From Flavobacterium cheniae (GTDB lineage Bacteria; Bacteroidota; Bacteroidia; Flavobacteriales; Flavobacteriaceae), in assembly GCF_004363695.1 (NCBI RefSeq), contig NZ_SNZC01000004.1, forward strand, positions 1 through 64,000: a stretch of DNA of 64,000 nucleotides, read 5' to 3'. Both the position numbers and the translations under genes were made by a program. Below the pieces are notes generated by a model, which was not told the DNA's origin, made no database searches, and saw only the letters and a program-made list of their open reading frames with translations. Below, piece after piece: positions 26,333 through 36,279 of the stretch (its first letter is position 1; every line of letters begins with the position of its first letter).

Positions 26333-29300
26333 ATGAAAAAACAATTACTATTTTTACTTAGTACATTGTTCTTTTTTTCTTTTAGTTTCGGACAGTCAAA
26401 TGTTGATAAGAACAAAGAAAAAGCGAATAAATCTACAAATGTTGTAGCTGTCAATAAGACATTGACAAAAAAGCAAGCCAAGGCGGTAAGAAAAGTGCAC
26501 GCCAAAAATCTAGCAAATTCTCCTTTTAAAAACACACTTCAACTTTCAAAAAGCGAGAGAAAAGCAATGGGGATTCCTCCTAAGAAGTACTACGAAATGG
26601 AGTATGAATTGACAATGAATCCTGAAACAGGTAAACCTACACCTGAAAAATTAATTCAATTAAGAGAGCAATTACAAAGAGAAAGACAAGAAGCTCTTGC
26701 TAATGGAAGAACTCCAGGTGATGCTTCTGATAACAATTGGGTTGAAAGAGGGCCTAATAATGTTGGAGGAAGAGTAAGAGCTATTATGTTTGATCCTAAT
26801 GATGCTACTTTCAAGAGAGTTTTTGCTGGTGGGGTAAGTGGCGGTTTATGGGTGAATAATGACATCACTTTAAATACTGCTTGGACACGAGTAAATATAC
26901 CGGATAATTTAGCTATTTCTTCTATAGCATATGATCCCAATAATACTAATGTTTTTTATGTAGGTACTGGTGAGTCATACGTTGGTGGAGATGTGAATGG
27001 TGACGGTCTGTGGAAGTCTACAAACGCTGGCCTTACTTGGACTAAGATATTTGGCGGTATAACTGGTCCTACATCTTTTCAATCAGCTGCACTTGTGAGA
27101 ATTAATTCTCCAGCTCCACTAATTAATGATTATGCGTGTTATCCAACTACAGCGTTTGGTCCCGCTTTAACTTCTAATATTACTGGAGACATTGTTTTAG
27201 TTAATGATGGAACAGGAGGAACATCATCTTTAGGATGTAATACTCTTACTAATGGAGCGCAAATAAATGGTAAAATTGCTCTAATAAGAAGAGGTAGTTG
27301 TCCGTTTTTACAAAAAATAAAAAATGCTCAAGATGCAGGTGCAATTGCTGTTATTATGATGAATAGTGTTGATGGTACTCCAATTCCGATGGGAGGTACC
27401 GAAACAGATCCTATCACTATACCATCTGTAATGATATCGAAAGCTGATGGAGATGCATTAGTTGCTGCCTTAGGTTCAAATACTATCAATACTACTTTAG
27501 TTGCGCCATTAGCAGGGCAATTCACGGGTAATTTAGTACCTGGTATTCAGCATATTAACGATGTTGTTGTAAGAAATAATGGGGGAGTTTCTGAAATTTA
27601 TGTTGCTGCAGGAGATTCTTTTTACAGCAGTGCAAATGCCACTACTTTTTTAGGTGGGCCTCAATACGGACTTTATAAATCAACTGATGGAGGTACAACT
27701 TGGACGGAGTTAAGTTTGGGACTTACAGCAAACGATAACAAATATTGTCCTAATGATATTGAACTTGGTGCTGATAATTCAATTTGGGTTGCGACAACAA
27801 ATAGTGTTGTTTACGGAGATGGTGGAGGTACGGTTTTTCAATCTATTAACGGTTCTTCTTTTGTTCAGAAATATAATAATATTGATGGTGATAGAACTCA
27901 AATAGCTCTTTCATCTAGTAATCCGAATAAAATATATGTCCTTGTAGAGGTAAAGGTTGTTGATCCAGGTCCGCCAGTAGTAGAGACAAGAGAAGCAAAT
28001 ATTTACTTGACAACCAATTCTTTTATTAGTACAACTCCGCTTAACGAGCCAGCTGCAATTCATGGTACAACAGCAACCGATTTTTGTAGAGGTCAGGCTT
28101 TTTATGATTTGATGATTAAGGTTGACCCAACTAATGATGCAATTGTTTACATAGGAGGAATAGATATTCATCGTTCAACAAATAGTGGTAATTCTTGGCA
28201 AACAATATCAAAATGGTCGGCAGGTTATGGAACGGGTGTATCTGTGGTACATGCAGATCAACACGCAATGGTATTTAGACCAGGGAATGCCAATCAAGCA
28301 ATTTTTGCACATGATGGTGGTGTGAGTTATGCATCGAGCTTATCTGCTGCTCCAACTTCTACATCTGCGATTGCAACAAGAGTTAATGGTTTGAATATAA
28401 CTCAATTCTATAGTTTAGGTGTTGCTCCAACTCAAGCTGTTAGCGGAATGACTTTAGCAGGAGATTATTTTGCTGCTGGCGCACAAGATAATGGTACTCA
28501 GTATTTTGCAAATGCAGCAGTTAATGTAAATGGTAGTACTCAATCTCAAGGCGGTGATGGTGCTTTTACTATGTTTGACCAGGGGGCTGATAAATATTAC
28601 ATTTCGAATTATGTGTACAATGAAAGCATAAACATTAGACCTCTTCCAGGATCGACTGTTACATCTAGAGTATTAGATAATGATGCCGATGGTAATAATG
28701 GAGCCTTTATAGCGCCAATGGTGTTAGATTCAAATAGAGATTTACTATATTCAGATTATTCTAATGGAACAACTTTTAGAATAAGAAGATATTCTAATAT
28801 AAAATCTGGAACAATAGGTAGAACCAATTTAACAGATCCGCTTTTGACTGCGCCGCCAACTGCTTTTGCTGTTTCGCCATACACAACTGCTTCAACTACC
28901 CTTTTAGTAGGTACTCGTTTAGGTAGATTGTTAAGATTAACAACTGCAGATGCAACTCCAGTATGGGCTGATATTTCAGGGCCTTCATTTGTGGGTAGTA
29001 TTTCTGATGTGGAATACGGTGCATCCAATAATGAAATTTTTGTAACAATGCACAATTATAATGTAGTAAGTATTTGGTATACAAAAGATGGTGGTGCAAC
29101 TTGGTTGAACAAAGAAGGTAATTTCCCAGACATTCCTGTGAAAGCAATTTTACCAAATCCATTAAAAAATGTAGGTGGTTTTGCTACAGAAGTGATTATT
29201 GGAACTGAACTAGGTGTATGGTATTGTAATAATTTTGATACAGCTTCGCCAGTTTGGAGACAGTCTTATAATGGTATGAGTAATGTGAAAGTTACGGATT

Positions 29301-29644
29301 TAGACATGAGAAATGACAATATGGTTTATGCAGCAACTTACGGAAGAGGTGTGTTCTCGGGAATGTTTACTAATACAACACTTTCTTCGCTTGATTTTTC
29401 TCAGTCAAATAATATTAAGATGTACCCTAATCCAGCTACTGATTTAGTTAATATCTCTATCTCAAATTACGTTGGGGATTTAAAAGTAGATTTATTTGAT
29501 ATCAACGGAAGATTAGTTAAGACAAAATCAGTTGATTTTTCAGGTAACTATTCTTTGGATTTAAACGGATTAACTACCGGAGTTTACATTGTTAAATTGT
29601 CAGGTTCTGAGTTGAATTATTCAGAAAAGATTGTAATTAATTAG
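26333..29644 (+). CDS. T9SS type A sorting domain protein with beta-propeller and inserted PA domain
   Basis: A 1103-residue secreted protein. The signal peptide is residues 1-20 (ends FSFGQ), followed by a charged Lys-rich stretch. From about residue 135 (NWVERGPNNVGGRVRAIMFD) come BNR/sortilin-type propeller blades (GLWKSTNAGLTWTKI, GLYKSTDGGTTWTEL, STNSGNSWQTI, WYTKDGGATWLNK). Between blades, about 240-395, sits a protease-associated (PA) domain with GKIALIRRGSCPF and AGAIAVIMMNS. The C-terminal ~75 residues (KMYPNPATDLVNIS to VKLSGSELNYSEKIVIN) form a type A T9SS sorting domain. No catalytic motif is visible, so an adhesive, glycan-binding or hydrolytic role is open. Confidence 0.85.
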   Translation: MKKQLLFLLSTLFFFSFSFGQSNVDKNKEKANKSTNVVAVNKTLTKKQAKAVRKVHAKNLANSPFKNTLQLSKSERKAMGIPPKKYYEMEYELTMNPETGKPTPEKLIQLREQLQRERQEALANGRTPGDASDNNWVERGPNNVGGRVRAIMFDPNDATFKRVFAGGVSGGLWVNNDITLNTAWTRVNIPDNLAISSIAYDPNNTNVFYVGTGESYVGGDVNGDGLWKSTNAGLTWTKIFGGITGPTSFQSAALVRINSPAPLINDYACYPTTAFGPALTSNITGDIVLVNDGTGGTSSLGCNTLTNGAQINGKIALIRRGSCPFLQKIKNAQDAGAIAVIMMNSVDGTPIPMGGTETDPITIPSVMISKADGDALVAALGSNTINTTLVAPLAGQFTGNLVPGIQHINDVVVRNNGGVSEIYVAAGDSFYSSANATTFLGGPQYGLYKSTDGGTTWTELSLGLTANDNKYCPNDIELGADNSIWVATTNSVVYGDGGGTVFQSINGSSFVQKYNNIDGDRTQIALSSSNPNKIYVLVEVKVVDPGPPVVETREANIYLTTNSFISTTPLNEPAAIHGTTATDFCRGQAFYDLMIKVDPTNDAIVYIGGIDIHRSTNSGNSWQTISKWSAGYGTGVSVVHADQHAMVFRPGNANQAIFAHDGGVSYASSLSAAPTSTSAIATRVNGLNITQFYSLGVAPTQAVSGMTLAGDYFAAGAQDNGTQYFANAAVNVNGSTQSQGGDGAFTMFDQGADKYYISNYVYNESINIRPLPGSTVTSRVLDNDADGNNGAFIAPMVLDSNRDLLYSDYSNGTTFRIRRYSNIKSGTIGRTNLTDPLLTAPPTAFAVSPYTTASTTLLVGTRLGRLLRLTTADATPVWADISGPSFVGSISDVEYGASNNEIFVTMHNYNVVSIWYTKDGGATWLNKEGNFPDIPVKAILPNPLKNVGGFATEVIIGTELGVWYCNNFDTASPVWRQSYNGMSNVKVTDLDMRNDNMVYAATYGRGVFSGMFTNTTLSSLDFSQSNNIKMYPNPATDLVNISISNYVGDLKVDLFDINGRLVKTKSVDFSGNYSLDLNGLTTGVYIVKLSGSELNYSEKIVIN

Positions 29645-29665
29645 AGTCGTTTGATTTTATATAAT

Positions 29666-29694
29666 AAAGAGCCAGTTGAAAAACTGGCTCTTTT
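29666..29694 (+). terminator. Terminator after the T9SS type A protein
   Basis: AAAGAGCCAGTT and AACTGGCTCTTT form a 12-bp stem with a short loop and a trailing T run. The remaining bases to 29823 show nothing I can support. Confidence 0.85.
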
Positions 29695-29823
29695 GTTTTG
29701 TTTAAAAGTTGATGGATTTAGATTTTCTATCTGTGGAGATGGTGTTTTATAATCTCTTTTGGTCAAGTTGTTGTTGATGGTCTTTAATTTATCTAAGACA
29801 ACACAGTTCAAACATAAGTAAAT

Positions 29824-29852
29824 AAAAAAACCTCTCCATTGGAGAGGTTTTT
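29824..29852 (-). terminator. Terminator of the rplU-rpmA operon
   Basis: CCTCTCC and GGAGAGG pair around ATT, flanked by A7 and T5. It lies 24 bases beyond the rpmA stop. Confidence 0.85.
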
Positions 29853-29875
29853 AATATGTTTGCTAAATAAGATTA

Positions 29876-30136
29876 TTAAGCTTCAAACGGAATTACAGAT
29901 ACATATGATTTGTTTTCCGCTTTCTTTTGGAATTTTACAACTCCATCAACTTTAGCATGTAAAGTATGATCTTTTCCCATGTAAACATTTTCACCTGGGT
30001 TGTGCTTAGAACCTCTTTGTCTAACAATGATGTTTCCAGCAATAGCAGCTTGACCACCATAAATCTTAACGCCTAAACGTTTCGATTCTGATTCTCTACC
30101 ATTCTTCGAACTACCGACACCTTTTTTGTGAGCCAT
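29876..30136 (-). CDS. rpmA: 50S ribosomal protein L27
   Basis: An 86-residue L27 protein with the typical [20 protein letters not shown] start. The N-terminal tail reaches the peptidyl-transferase centre and no Firmicute-type cleavable extension is present. [20 protein letters not shown] and [20 protein letters not shown] are conserved. It lies 29 bases after rplU in the usual L21-L27 operon. Confidence 0.98.
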   Translation of the reverse strand: MAHKKGVGSSKNGRESESKRLGVKIYGGQAAIAGNIIVRQRGSKHNPGENVYMGKDHTLHAKVDGVVKFQKKAENKSYVSVIPFEA

Positions 30137-30165
30137 GATGTTTTGGTTTTATAAGTTAATAATAA

Positions 30166-30840
30166 TTAAACAGCTTTACCACCGTTTAATTCATCTTGTA
30201 ATTTTTTTAATTCGTCCATTTTACCATCAGCAGCTAATTGTGCTTGTTGAGCCCAAGTAGTTGGATCTAAATGTTGTACTTTTGAAGTAGATGCATCTAA
30301 AATAGCTTTTACTTCTTCAGCAGATGCAGCAGCTAATTTTGCAAATGTATCAATTCCTGCAGCTACTAATGCTTCAGCAGCTTTTGGTCCAATACCTTCT
30401 ACAATAGCTAAATCATCACCTTTTTTAGAAGTTTTTGCTTTTGGTGCTTTCTCTTCTACGGTTTCAACTAATTTTTCAGCCTTTGGTGCTGCTTCTTTTT
30501 TAGGAGCTGCTGCTTTTTTAGTTGAACCACTTGCTAAAATTCCCTCAATTAAAATTTGAGTGAATGATTGTCTGTGACCGTTTTTCTTTTTGTAACCTTT
30601 TCTTCTTTTCTTTTTGAAAACGATTACTTTATCACCTTTTAAGTGTTGTAACACTTTGGCTTCTACAGAAGCTCCTTCTACAGCTGGGGCGCCTAAAGTT
30701 ACTGTTCCGTTTTCATCTAATAAAAGAACTTTGTCAAAAGAAACTTTAGTTCCTTCTTCTGAAGCTAAACGGTGAACATAAACCTTTTGGTCTTTGCTTA
30801 CTTTGAATTGTTGCCCTGCTATCTCTACGATTGCGTACAT
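30166..30840 (-). CDS. rplU: 50S ribosomal protein L21 with C-terminal helix-hairpin-helix extension
   Basis: A 224-residue protein about twice the normal L21 length. Residues 1-~103 are standard L21 ([38 protein letters not shown] near the end, the 23S rRNA-binding part). A Lys/Ala/Glu-rich linker (~106-145) follows, then a helix-hairpin-helix-like domain ([20 protein letters not shown], residues ~149-185) and a helical tail. I believe extended L21 proteins like this recur in Flavobacteriia; the extension's role is unknown, though the HhH motif suggests nucleic-acid contact. No frameshift or internal stop separates the parts. Confidence 0.95.
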   Translation of the reverse strand: MYAIVEIAGQQFKVSKDQKVYVHRLASEEGTKVSFDKVLLLDENGTVTLGAPAVEGASVEAKVLQHLKGDKVIVFKKKRRKGYKKKNGHRQSFTQILIEGILASGSTKKAAAPKKEAAPKAEKLVETVEEKAPKAKTSKKGDDLAIVEGIGPKAAEALVAAGIDTFAKLAAASAEEVKAILDASTSKVQHLDPTTWAQQAQLAADGKMDELKKLQDELNGGKAV

Positions 30841-30872
30841 AACAATGATTTTAGTTAAAAATTTTAAGGTTG

Positions 30873-30880
30873 CAAATATA
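30873..30880 (-). promoter_or_regulatory. TAnnTTTG promoter element for rplU-rpmA
   Basis: TATATTTG on the minus strand, 32 bases upstream of rplU. Confidence 0.6.
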
Positions 30881-31028
30881 CAATAATTTCTAAACCAAAC
30901 AACTATCTGTCTAATAAAATAATAGAAATTATAATTTCAGTAAATTTTCTTGAATAAAATTTCCAATTATTGTAACAATATCTCGAAATTGCGTCTAATT
31001 ACAATTATATCAAACAAATTAATAACGT

Positions 31029-32354
31029 ATGAAAAAATCTTTAATGGCTTTGGGTACTGCACTAATGCTTGGCGGAACTGCTTCTGCTCAAAAAGTAACA
31101 TTCGAGGAATTTGATTTAGACAATGGATTACACGTTGTGCTTCATCAAGACAATTCTGCACCAGTGGTTATTACTTCAGTAATGTATCACGTAGGAGCTA
31201 AAGACGAACAACCTAACCGCACTGGTTTTGCTCACTTTTTTGAACACCTTTTATTTGAAGGAACAAAAAACATTGGTAAAGGGGAATGGTTTAAATTGGT
31301 TACAGCAAATGGAGGAAACAACAATGCTAATACTACAGATGACAGAACGTATTACTATGAAGTTTTTCCTTCTAACAATTTAGAATTAGCTATTTGGATG
31401 GAATCTGAAAGATTGATGCATCCTGTTATTGACCAAAAAGGGGTTGATACACAAAATGAAGTAGTTAAAGAAGAAAAAAGATTACGTGTTGACAATCAAC
31501 CTTACGGAAACTTAATTAAGGCTGTTAAAGAAAACATGTTTAAAGTACACCCATACAAATGGACAACCATTGGAGAAATGGAGCATTTAGATGCAGCTAC
31601 TTTAGAAGAATTCTTAGCTTTCAACAAAAAATTCTATGTACCAAATAATGCAGTTTTAGTAATTGCAGGTCAATTTGACAAAGCACAAGCGAAAGAATGG
31701 GTTAAAAAATATTTTAGTGCTATTCCTAAAGGAGCTCCTGTAACTCGCCAAAAAGTTGAAGAAGCGCCAATTACAAAAGAATTTAAAGCAACTTGGCAAG
31801 ATCCAAACATTCAAATTCCGATGTTAGTGGCTTCTTACAGAACTCCATCAATGAAAACACGTGATGCTAGAGTTTTAGATATGATTTCAGCTTACCTTTC
31901 TGATGGGAAAAGCTCTAAATTATACAAAAAGATCGTAGACGATAAAAAAATGGCATTACAAATTGGTGCTTTCAACTACAGTCAAGAAGATTATGGAATG
32001 TATTTAATCTATGGTTTACCAATGGGTGAAAATTCTACAGAATCTATCTTAAAAGAAATTGATGAGGAAATTGTTAATATGCAAACTGAATTAATTTCTG
32101 AAAAAGATTACCAAAAACTTCAAAATAAATTTGAAAGTAACTATGTTAGTAACAATGCTTCTGTTGAAGGAATTGCAGACAATTTAGCAACATATTATAT
32201 GTTGTATGGTGATATCAATTTAATCAATACAGAAATTGAAATTTATCGTTCTATTACAAGAGAAGAAATTAGAGACATTGCAAAAAAATATCTAAACTCA
32301 AATCAAAGAATGATTTTAGATTATGTTCCTGCTAAAGACAAAGCTCAAAACTAA
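31029..32354 (+). CDS. M16 family zinc peptidase (catalytic subunit)
   Basis: A 441-residue exported peptidase with signal peptide MKKSLMALGTALMLGGTASAQ. The inverted zinc motif HFFEHLLFEGT (HxxEH) is intact, with the distal glutamate expected in the NEVVKEEKRLRVDNQ region. The C-terminal half-domain has SDGKSSKLYKKIV and YGMYLIYGLPMG. Bacterial M16 enzymes of this size pair with a second, catalytically silent subunit, exactly what follows 12 bases downstream. Periplasmic peptide degradation is the likely job. Confidence 0.92.
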   Translation: MKKSLMALGTALMLGGTASAQKVTFEEFDLDNGLHVVLHQDNSAPVVITSVMYHVGAKDEQPNRTGFAHFFEHLLFEGTKNIGKGEWFKLVTANGGNNNANTTDDRTYYYEVFPSNNLELAIWMESERLMHPVIDQKGVDTQNEVVKEEKRLRVDNQPYGNLIKAVKENMFKVHPYKWTTIGEMEHLDAATLEEFLAFNKKFYVPNNAVLVIAGQFDKAQAKEWVKKYFSAIPKGAPVTRQKVEEAPITKEFKATWQDPNIQIPMLVASYRTPSMKTRDARVLDMISAYLSDGKSSKLYKKIVDDKKMALQIGAFNYSQEDYGMYLIYGLPMGENSTESILKEIDEEIVNMQTELISEKDYQKLQNKFESNYVSNNASVEGIADNLATYYMLYGDINLINTEIEIYRSITREEIRDIAKKYLNSNQRMILDYVPAKDKAQN

Positions 32355-32366
32355 GATTTGAAGAAT

Positions 32367-34418
32367 ATGAAAAAATTTATATACATAGCAGCCAGTTTAT
32401 TTTTAACAATAACTATGCAAGCACAAGATAGACCGCAACCAAAGGCAGGACCAGCTCCTACAATAAACATTAATAAACCACAAAGTTTTGTACTTAAGAA
32501 TGGTTTAAAAGTTTTAGTTGTGGAAAATCACAAATTACCAAGAGTTTCTTTCAATCTTACTTTAGATAACCCGCCTTATGCAGAAGGAAATAAAAAAGGT
32601 GTTTCGGATATTTTAAGTGGAATGTTAGGTAATGGAACAGAAACTATTACAAAAGATGTTTTTAATGAAGAAATTGATTTCTTAGGTGCTAGTATTAATT
32701 TTTATGCTTCTGGTGCATCTGGAAACGGACTTTCAAGATATTCAAAAAGAATTTTAGAGTTAATGGCAGATGGCGCATTAAATCCGTTGTTTGACAAAGC
32801 CGAATTCGAAAAAGAAAAAGAAAAAATCATCGAAGGTTTAAAAGCAGATGAAAAGAGTGTGTCAGCTATTGCTCGTAGAGTAGAAGATGTTTTAGTTTTT
32901 GGAAAGGATCATTACAGAGGTGAATATACAAGTGAAGAAACGCTAAAAAATGTGACTTTTGATGACGTTATTTTAAACTACAATACTTATTTCGTTCCAG
33001 CTAACGCTTATTTAGTAATTGTAGGAGATGTTAACTTTAAAGAAGTTAAAAAAGAAGTAGAAAGACTTTTTGGTTCATGGAAAAAAGCGACTGCTCCTCA
33101 ATTATCTTACACAGCTCCAAAAGACGTTCAATACAGCCAAATCAATTTTATTGATACACCAAATGCAGTACAGTCTGAAATTGCTTTAGTAAACTTGTCT
33201 AATTTAAAAATGACAGATAAAGAATATTTTTCAGTTCTTTTAGCGAACCAAATTTTAGGTGGTGGTGGTGAAGGTAGATTATTCTTAAACTTACGTGAAA
33301 AACACGGTTGGACATACGGAGCTTATTCTTCAATTGGTTCAGGAAAATATATCAGTAAATTCCGTTCAAGTGCTTCTGTTAGAAATACAGTAACAGATAG
33401 TGCTGTTGTTGAATTTTTCAATGAGATAAAAAGAATTAAAACAGATTTAGTTTCTGAAGAAGATTTAAGAAATGCAAAAGCAAAATACGTAGGTAACTTC
33501 GTAATGCAAATTGAAAAACCATCAACTATTGCTGGATACGCTTTAAATAAAGAAACTCAAGGTTTACCAGAAGATTTTTATGAAAACTACATTAAAAATA
33601 TCAACGCAGTTACTGCAGAAGATATTAAAAATGCAGCTAACAAATATTTCTTATCAGATAAAACAAGAGTGGTTATCGTAGGAAAAGCTGGGGATGTTTT
33701 ACCTGGTTTAGAAGCGATGAGCAAAAGAGAAAAATTACCAATTTTCTACTTTGACAAATATGGTAATCCTACAGAAAAACCAGAAGTTAAAAAACCTGTT
33801 CCTGCAGGAGTTACAGCTCAAACGGTTTTAAACACTTACATCAATTCAATTGGTGGAGAAAAAGCGGTTAAAAATGTAAAAACGTTAGCGGTAATGTCAG
33901 CTGGAACTGTTCAAGGAACTCCTTTAGAATTAGTAGTTAAAACAGCTCCTAAGAAAATGGGTGTAGAAATGAAAGCTATGGGAATGACCATGATGAAACA
34001 AGTGGTTAACGAAAAAGAAGCTTACATGGTACAACAAGGTCAAAGAAAAGATTTCAAAGATCAAGATTTGAAAGATATGCAAGCTGAAGCTACAACATTC
34101 AAAGAGTTAGCGTTATTGACAGATAAAGATGTTACCTTAACAGGAATTGAAAACATCAATGGAGCTGATGCTTATGCAATCAAAAACGGAAAATCTACCT
34201 ATTACTATGATGTAAAAACTGGATTTAAAGTAGCTGAAGCTAAAGAATTAGAGCAAGGTGGTCAAAAAATGACACAAACTACTTACTATCAAGATTACAA
34301 AGATGTAAAAGGATTGAAATTCCCATACAAAACCATCATGAATGTTGGTATCGAAATCGAATTAATTACTACTGAAGTTAAAATTAACGAAGGTGTAACT
34401 GATGCAGATTTCAAATAA
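32367..34418 (+). CDS. M16 family partner subunit with C-terminal lipoprotein-carrier-like domain
   Basis: A 683-residue exported protein (signal peptide ends TMQAQ). Residues ~30-450 are an M16 repeat pair. The zinc motif is absent: the position where HxxEH should stand reads GVSDILSGMLGNGTET. The GGGGEGRLFLNLREKHGWTY region that binds substrate in the partner subunit is conserved. Residues ~475-683 (from TAQTVLNTYINSIGGEKAV) resemble the LolA/outer-membrane-lipoprotein-sorting-type beta domain often fused to such peptidases in Bacteroidota. The ATG at 32367 is preferred over a TTG nine bases earlier because the signal peptide starts MKKF. Confidence 0.87.
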   Translation: MKKFIYIAASLFLTITMQAQDRPQPKAGPAPTININKPQSFVLKNGLKVLVVENHKLPRVSFNLTLDNPPYAEGNKKGVSDILSGMLGNGTETITKDVFNEEIDFLGASINFYASGASGNGLSRYSKRILELMADGALNPLFDKAEFEKEKEKIIEGLKADEKSVSAIARRVEDVLVFGKDHYRGEYTSEETLKNVTFDDVILNYNTYFVPANAYLVIVGDVNFKEVKKEVERLFGSWKKATAPQLSYTAPKDVQYSQINFIDTPNAVQSEIALVNLSNLKMTDKEYFSVLLANQILGGGGEGRLFLNLREKHGWTYGAYSSIGSGKYISKFRSSASVRNTVTDSAVVEFFNEIKRIKTDLVSEEDLRNAKAKYVGNFVMQIEKPSTIAGYALNKETQGLPEDFYENYIKNINAVTAEDIKNAANKYFLSDKTRVVIVGKAGDVLPGLEAMSKREKLPIFYFDKYGNPTEKPEVKKPVPAGVTAQTVLNTYINSIGGEKAVKNVKTLAVMSAGTVQGTPLELVVKTAPKKMGVEMKAMGMTMMKQVVNEKEAYMVQQGQRKDFKDQDLKDMQAEATTFKELALLTDKDVTLTGIENINGADAYAIKNGKSTYYYDVKTGFKVAEAKELEQGGQKMTQTTYYQDYKDVKGLKFPYKTIMNVGIEIELITTEVKINEGVTDADFK

Positions 34419-34440
34419 TAAACAAAACATGAAATTCAGA

Positions 34441-34470
34441 AAGCGCTCAAGAAATTGGGCGCTTTTTTTT
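34441..34470 (+). terminator. Terminator after the M16 pair
   Basis: AAGCGCTCAA and TTGGGCGCTT pair (one G-T) around a GAAA loop, followed by a run of T. Confidence 0.85.
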
Positions 34471-34529
34471 ATTCAACAATATAAACTAAAAATGAAGCGT
34501 TATACTAATTACCAAAAAAAATCCAAATC

Positions 34530-35294
34530 ATGAAAACCCGAATAATTTTAATTTTAACCTTGTGCTTTTCTTTACTTGTTACTGCTCAAAACAAAGAATC
34601 TTTTAATGAAATTCCAATAGTTGCATTTAAAGTTACTATTGACAGCGATACTGAAATAAAATTAAAATTTGGGAACTTTGCTAATTTGGATAATCTAAAT
34701 AATGTTGAGATTAAAAACACTTCAAAAAGCATAACAAAAAAAGATACAATAAAAACATTTGACAATAAAAATAGAGTTATTCAAAAAATGATTAACATTG
34801 CTAACACTAGAAGTTTTGAATATTTAAGCAATGTTACTTATGATGATATTTTAAATATTCGTTTAGAAAAAGTTAATCATGGACATATTGATACTACAGC
34901 AGCAGGAAAATTAGAAATTAAGAACAACCAAATACTTTCTTCCGAAAATGTTCTGTATTACATAATGGATGAAGAATTCAATGTATATCAAAACAAAAAA
35001 TTAGTAATTTCATTAATTACTGAACATTACGACAGAGTACAACACATCTTCTATTTTGAATACAATTCAAATGGTGACATCATAAGAATAGACGATGAAG
35101 TTCCGACAAAAAAACTTGTCGAGGATTTTAAACAAGGAAAACCAATTACTCCTCGAAATTTTGTAAATACTCCTATTAAAAACGGATCAATTATTTACAA
35201 ATACATATATGATAAACAGAATAATTGGATTGAGAGAAAAATGTTTAAAATTGAAAACAATAAAGAAGTCTTAATTGAAACTCATAGAAAATAA
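34530..35294 (+). CDS. Secreted protein of unknown function (254 aa)
   Basis: A signal peptide (MKTRIILILTLCFSLLVTAQ) is followed by a ~235-residue mature region of alternating strand-like and charged segments. The C-terminal part contains IFYFEYNSNGDIIRID and IIYKYIYDKQNNWIERKMF. That Y-x-Y-D-x-x-x-N-W pattern is reminiscent of YD/RHS-type or YwqK-like beta repeats seen in Bacteroidota secreted proteins, but is too short to name. It has no sorting domain or lipobox. Monogenic, between a terminator and a convergent transporter gene. Confidence 0.65.
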   Translation: MKTRIILILTLCFSLLVTAQNKESFNEIPIVAFKVTIDSDTEIKLKFGNFANLDNLNNVEIKNTSKSITKKDTIKTFDNKNRVIQKMINIANTRSFEYLSNVTYDDILNIRLEKVNHGHIDTTAAGKLEIKNNQILSSENVLYYIMDEEFNVYQNKKLVISLITEHYDRVQHIFYFEYNSNGDIIRIDDEVPTKKLVEDFKQGKPITPRNFVNTPIKNGSIIYKYIYDKQNNWIERKMFKIENNKEVLIETHRK

Positions 35295-35299
35295 TTAAA

Positions 35300-36169
35300 T
35301 TATTTCTTACTCGAAAAGTAAACGCCAACTAAAACAATCAAAGCACCTAATAATTGTATTACAGAAAGCGTTTCATTCATAAATAAATACCCTAAAATAA
35401 AAGCTACTACTGGAATAATATACGTGACCGAAGAAGCAAAAACAGGCGACGACAACTGAATTAATTTAAAGAATAAAATATTAGAAAATCCAGTTCCAAC
35501 GACACCTAAAATAGCAATAAAACCTAATGAAGTTTGTACTTTAGTTTCGTGAACAATATCAAAAAATCCCGTAAAGTATAAAACAATTAAAGCGGGGAAA
35601 AACATAATTAAGAAGTTTCCTGTGCTAATCGTTAAAGGTTTTAAATCGGATAAGTATTTTTTAATTAAGTTGACATTGATTCCGTAAAAAATAGAGGCAA
35701 TTACAATTAAGATAGCGTAGTAATAGTTTTCAGTAGTGTTTTCTCCATCACCAAATAAAACCAACAAAGCACAGCCAATAAACCCAATAATAACTCCAAA
35801 TACTTGACTTCGTTGCACGCTCATTCCAAAAAAGAGCAATCCTGCCAATAATGTATTTAAAGGAGTTAATGAATTTAAAATCGAACTTATAGAACCATCA
35901 ATTTTTGAAAGTGCAAAAGCAAACAAAAATGCTGGAATAAATGTACCACATAAAGCCGTTAACGCAATGTATTTCCATTTATGCAATGGAATTTGAGGAA
36001 TTTGTTTAAACCCAACAATAATCAAAAACAAAGCTGCAAAAAGAATTCGTAAACTTCCTAATTGAACCGAATTCACGCCTTTCAAACCCAATTGCATTAA
36101 GATGAATGAACTTCCCCAAACACAGCCTAAAAAGCCTAATAAATACCATTTTGTTGAATTGTTTTCCAT
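35300..36169 (-). CDS. EamA/DMT family transporter
   Basis: A 289-residue inner-membrane protein with ten predicted segments in two homologous EamA halves. The N-terminal half has WGSSFILMQLGLKG and LTPLNTLLAGLLFFG; the C-terminal half has GVVGTGFSNILFFKLIQ and YIIPVVAFILGYLFMNE. Members of the drug/metabolite transporter superfamily export amino acids, nucleobases or drugs, and substrate cannot be read from sequence. It is convergent with the secreted protein and divergent from the metal-binding lipoprotein. Confidence 0.9.
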   Translation of the reverse strand: MENNSTKWYLLGFLGCVWGSSFILMQLGLKGVNSVQLGSLRILFAALFLIIVGFKQIPQIPLHKWKYIALTALCGTFIPAFLFAFALSKIDGSISSILNSLTPLNTLLAGLLFFGMSVQRSQVFGVIIGFIGCALLVLFGDGENTTENYYYAILIVIASIFYGINVNLIKKYLSDLKPLTISTGNFLIMFFPALIVLYFTGFFDIVHETKVQTSLGFIAILGVVGTGFSNILFFKLIQLSSPVFASSVTYIIPVVAFILGYLFMNETLSVIQLLGALIVLVGVYFSSKK

Positions 36170-36229
36170 TGCACTATTTTGTTCGTCAAAATTCAGGCTT
36201 TATTTTTAAAATAGCACTATGAATTTTTG

Positions 36230-36237
36230 TAATTTTG
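36230..36237 (+). promoter_or_regulatory. TAnnTTTG promoter element for the metal-binding lipoprotein
   Basis: TAATTTTG, 42 bases upstream of the ATG at 36280. Confidence 0.55.
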
Positions 36238-36279
36238 CACAGTCTTTATTTAGAGACTTTTAATTTAACATTTGTAAGT

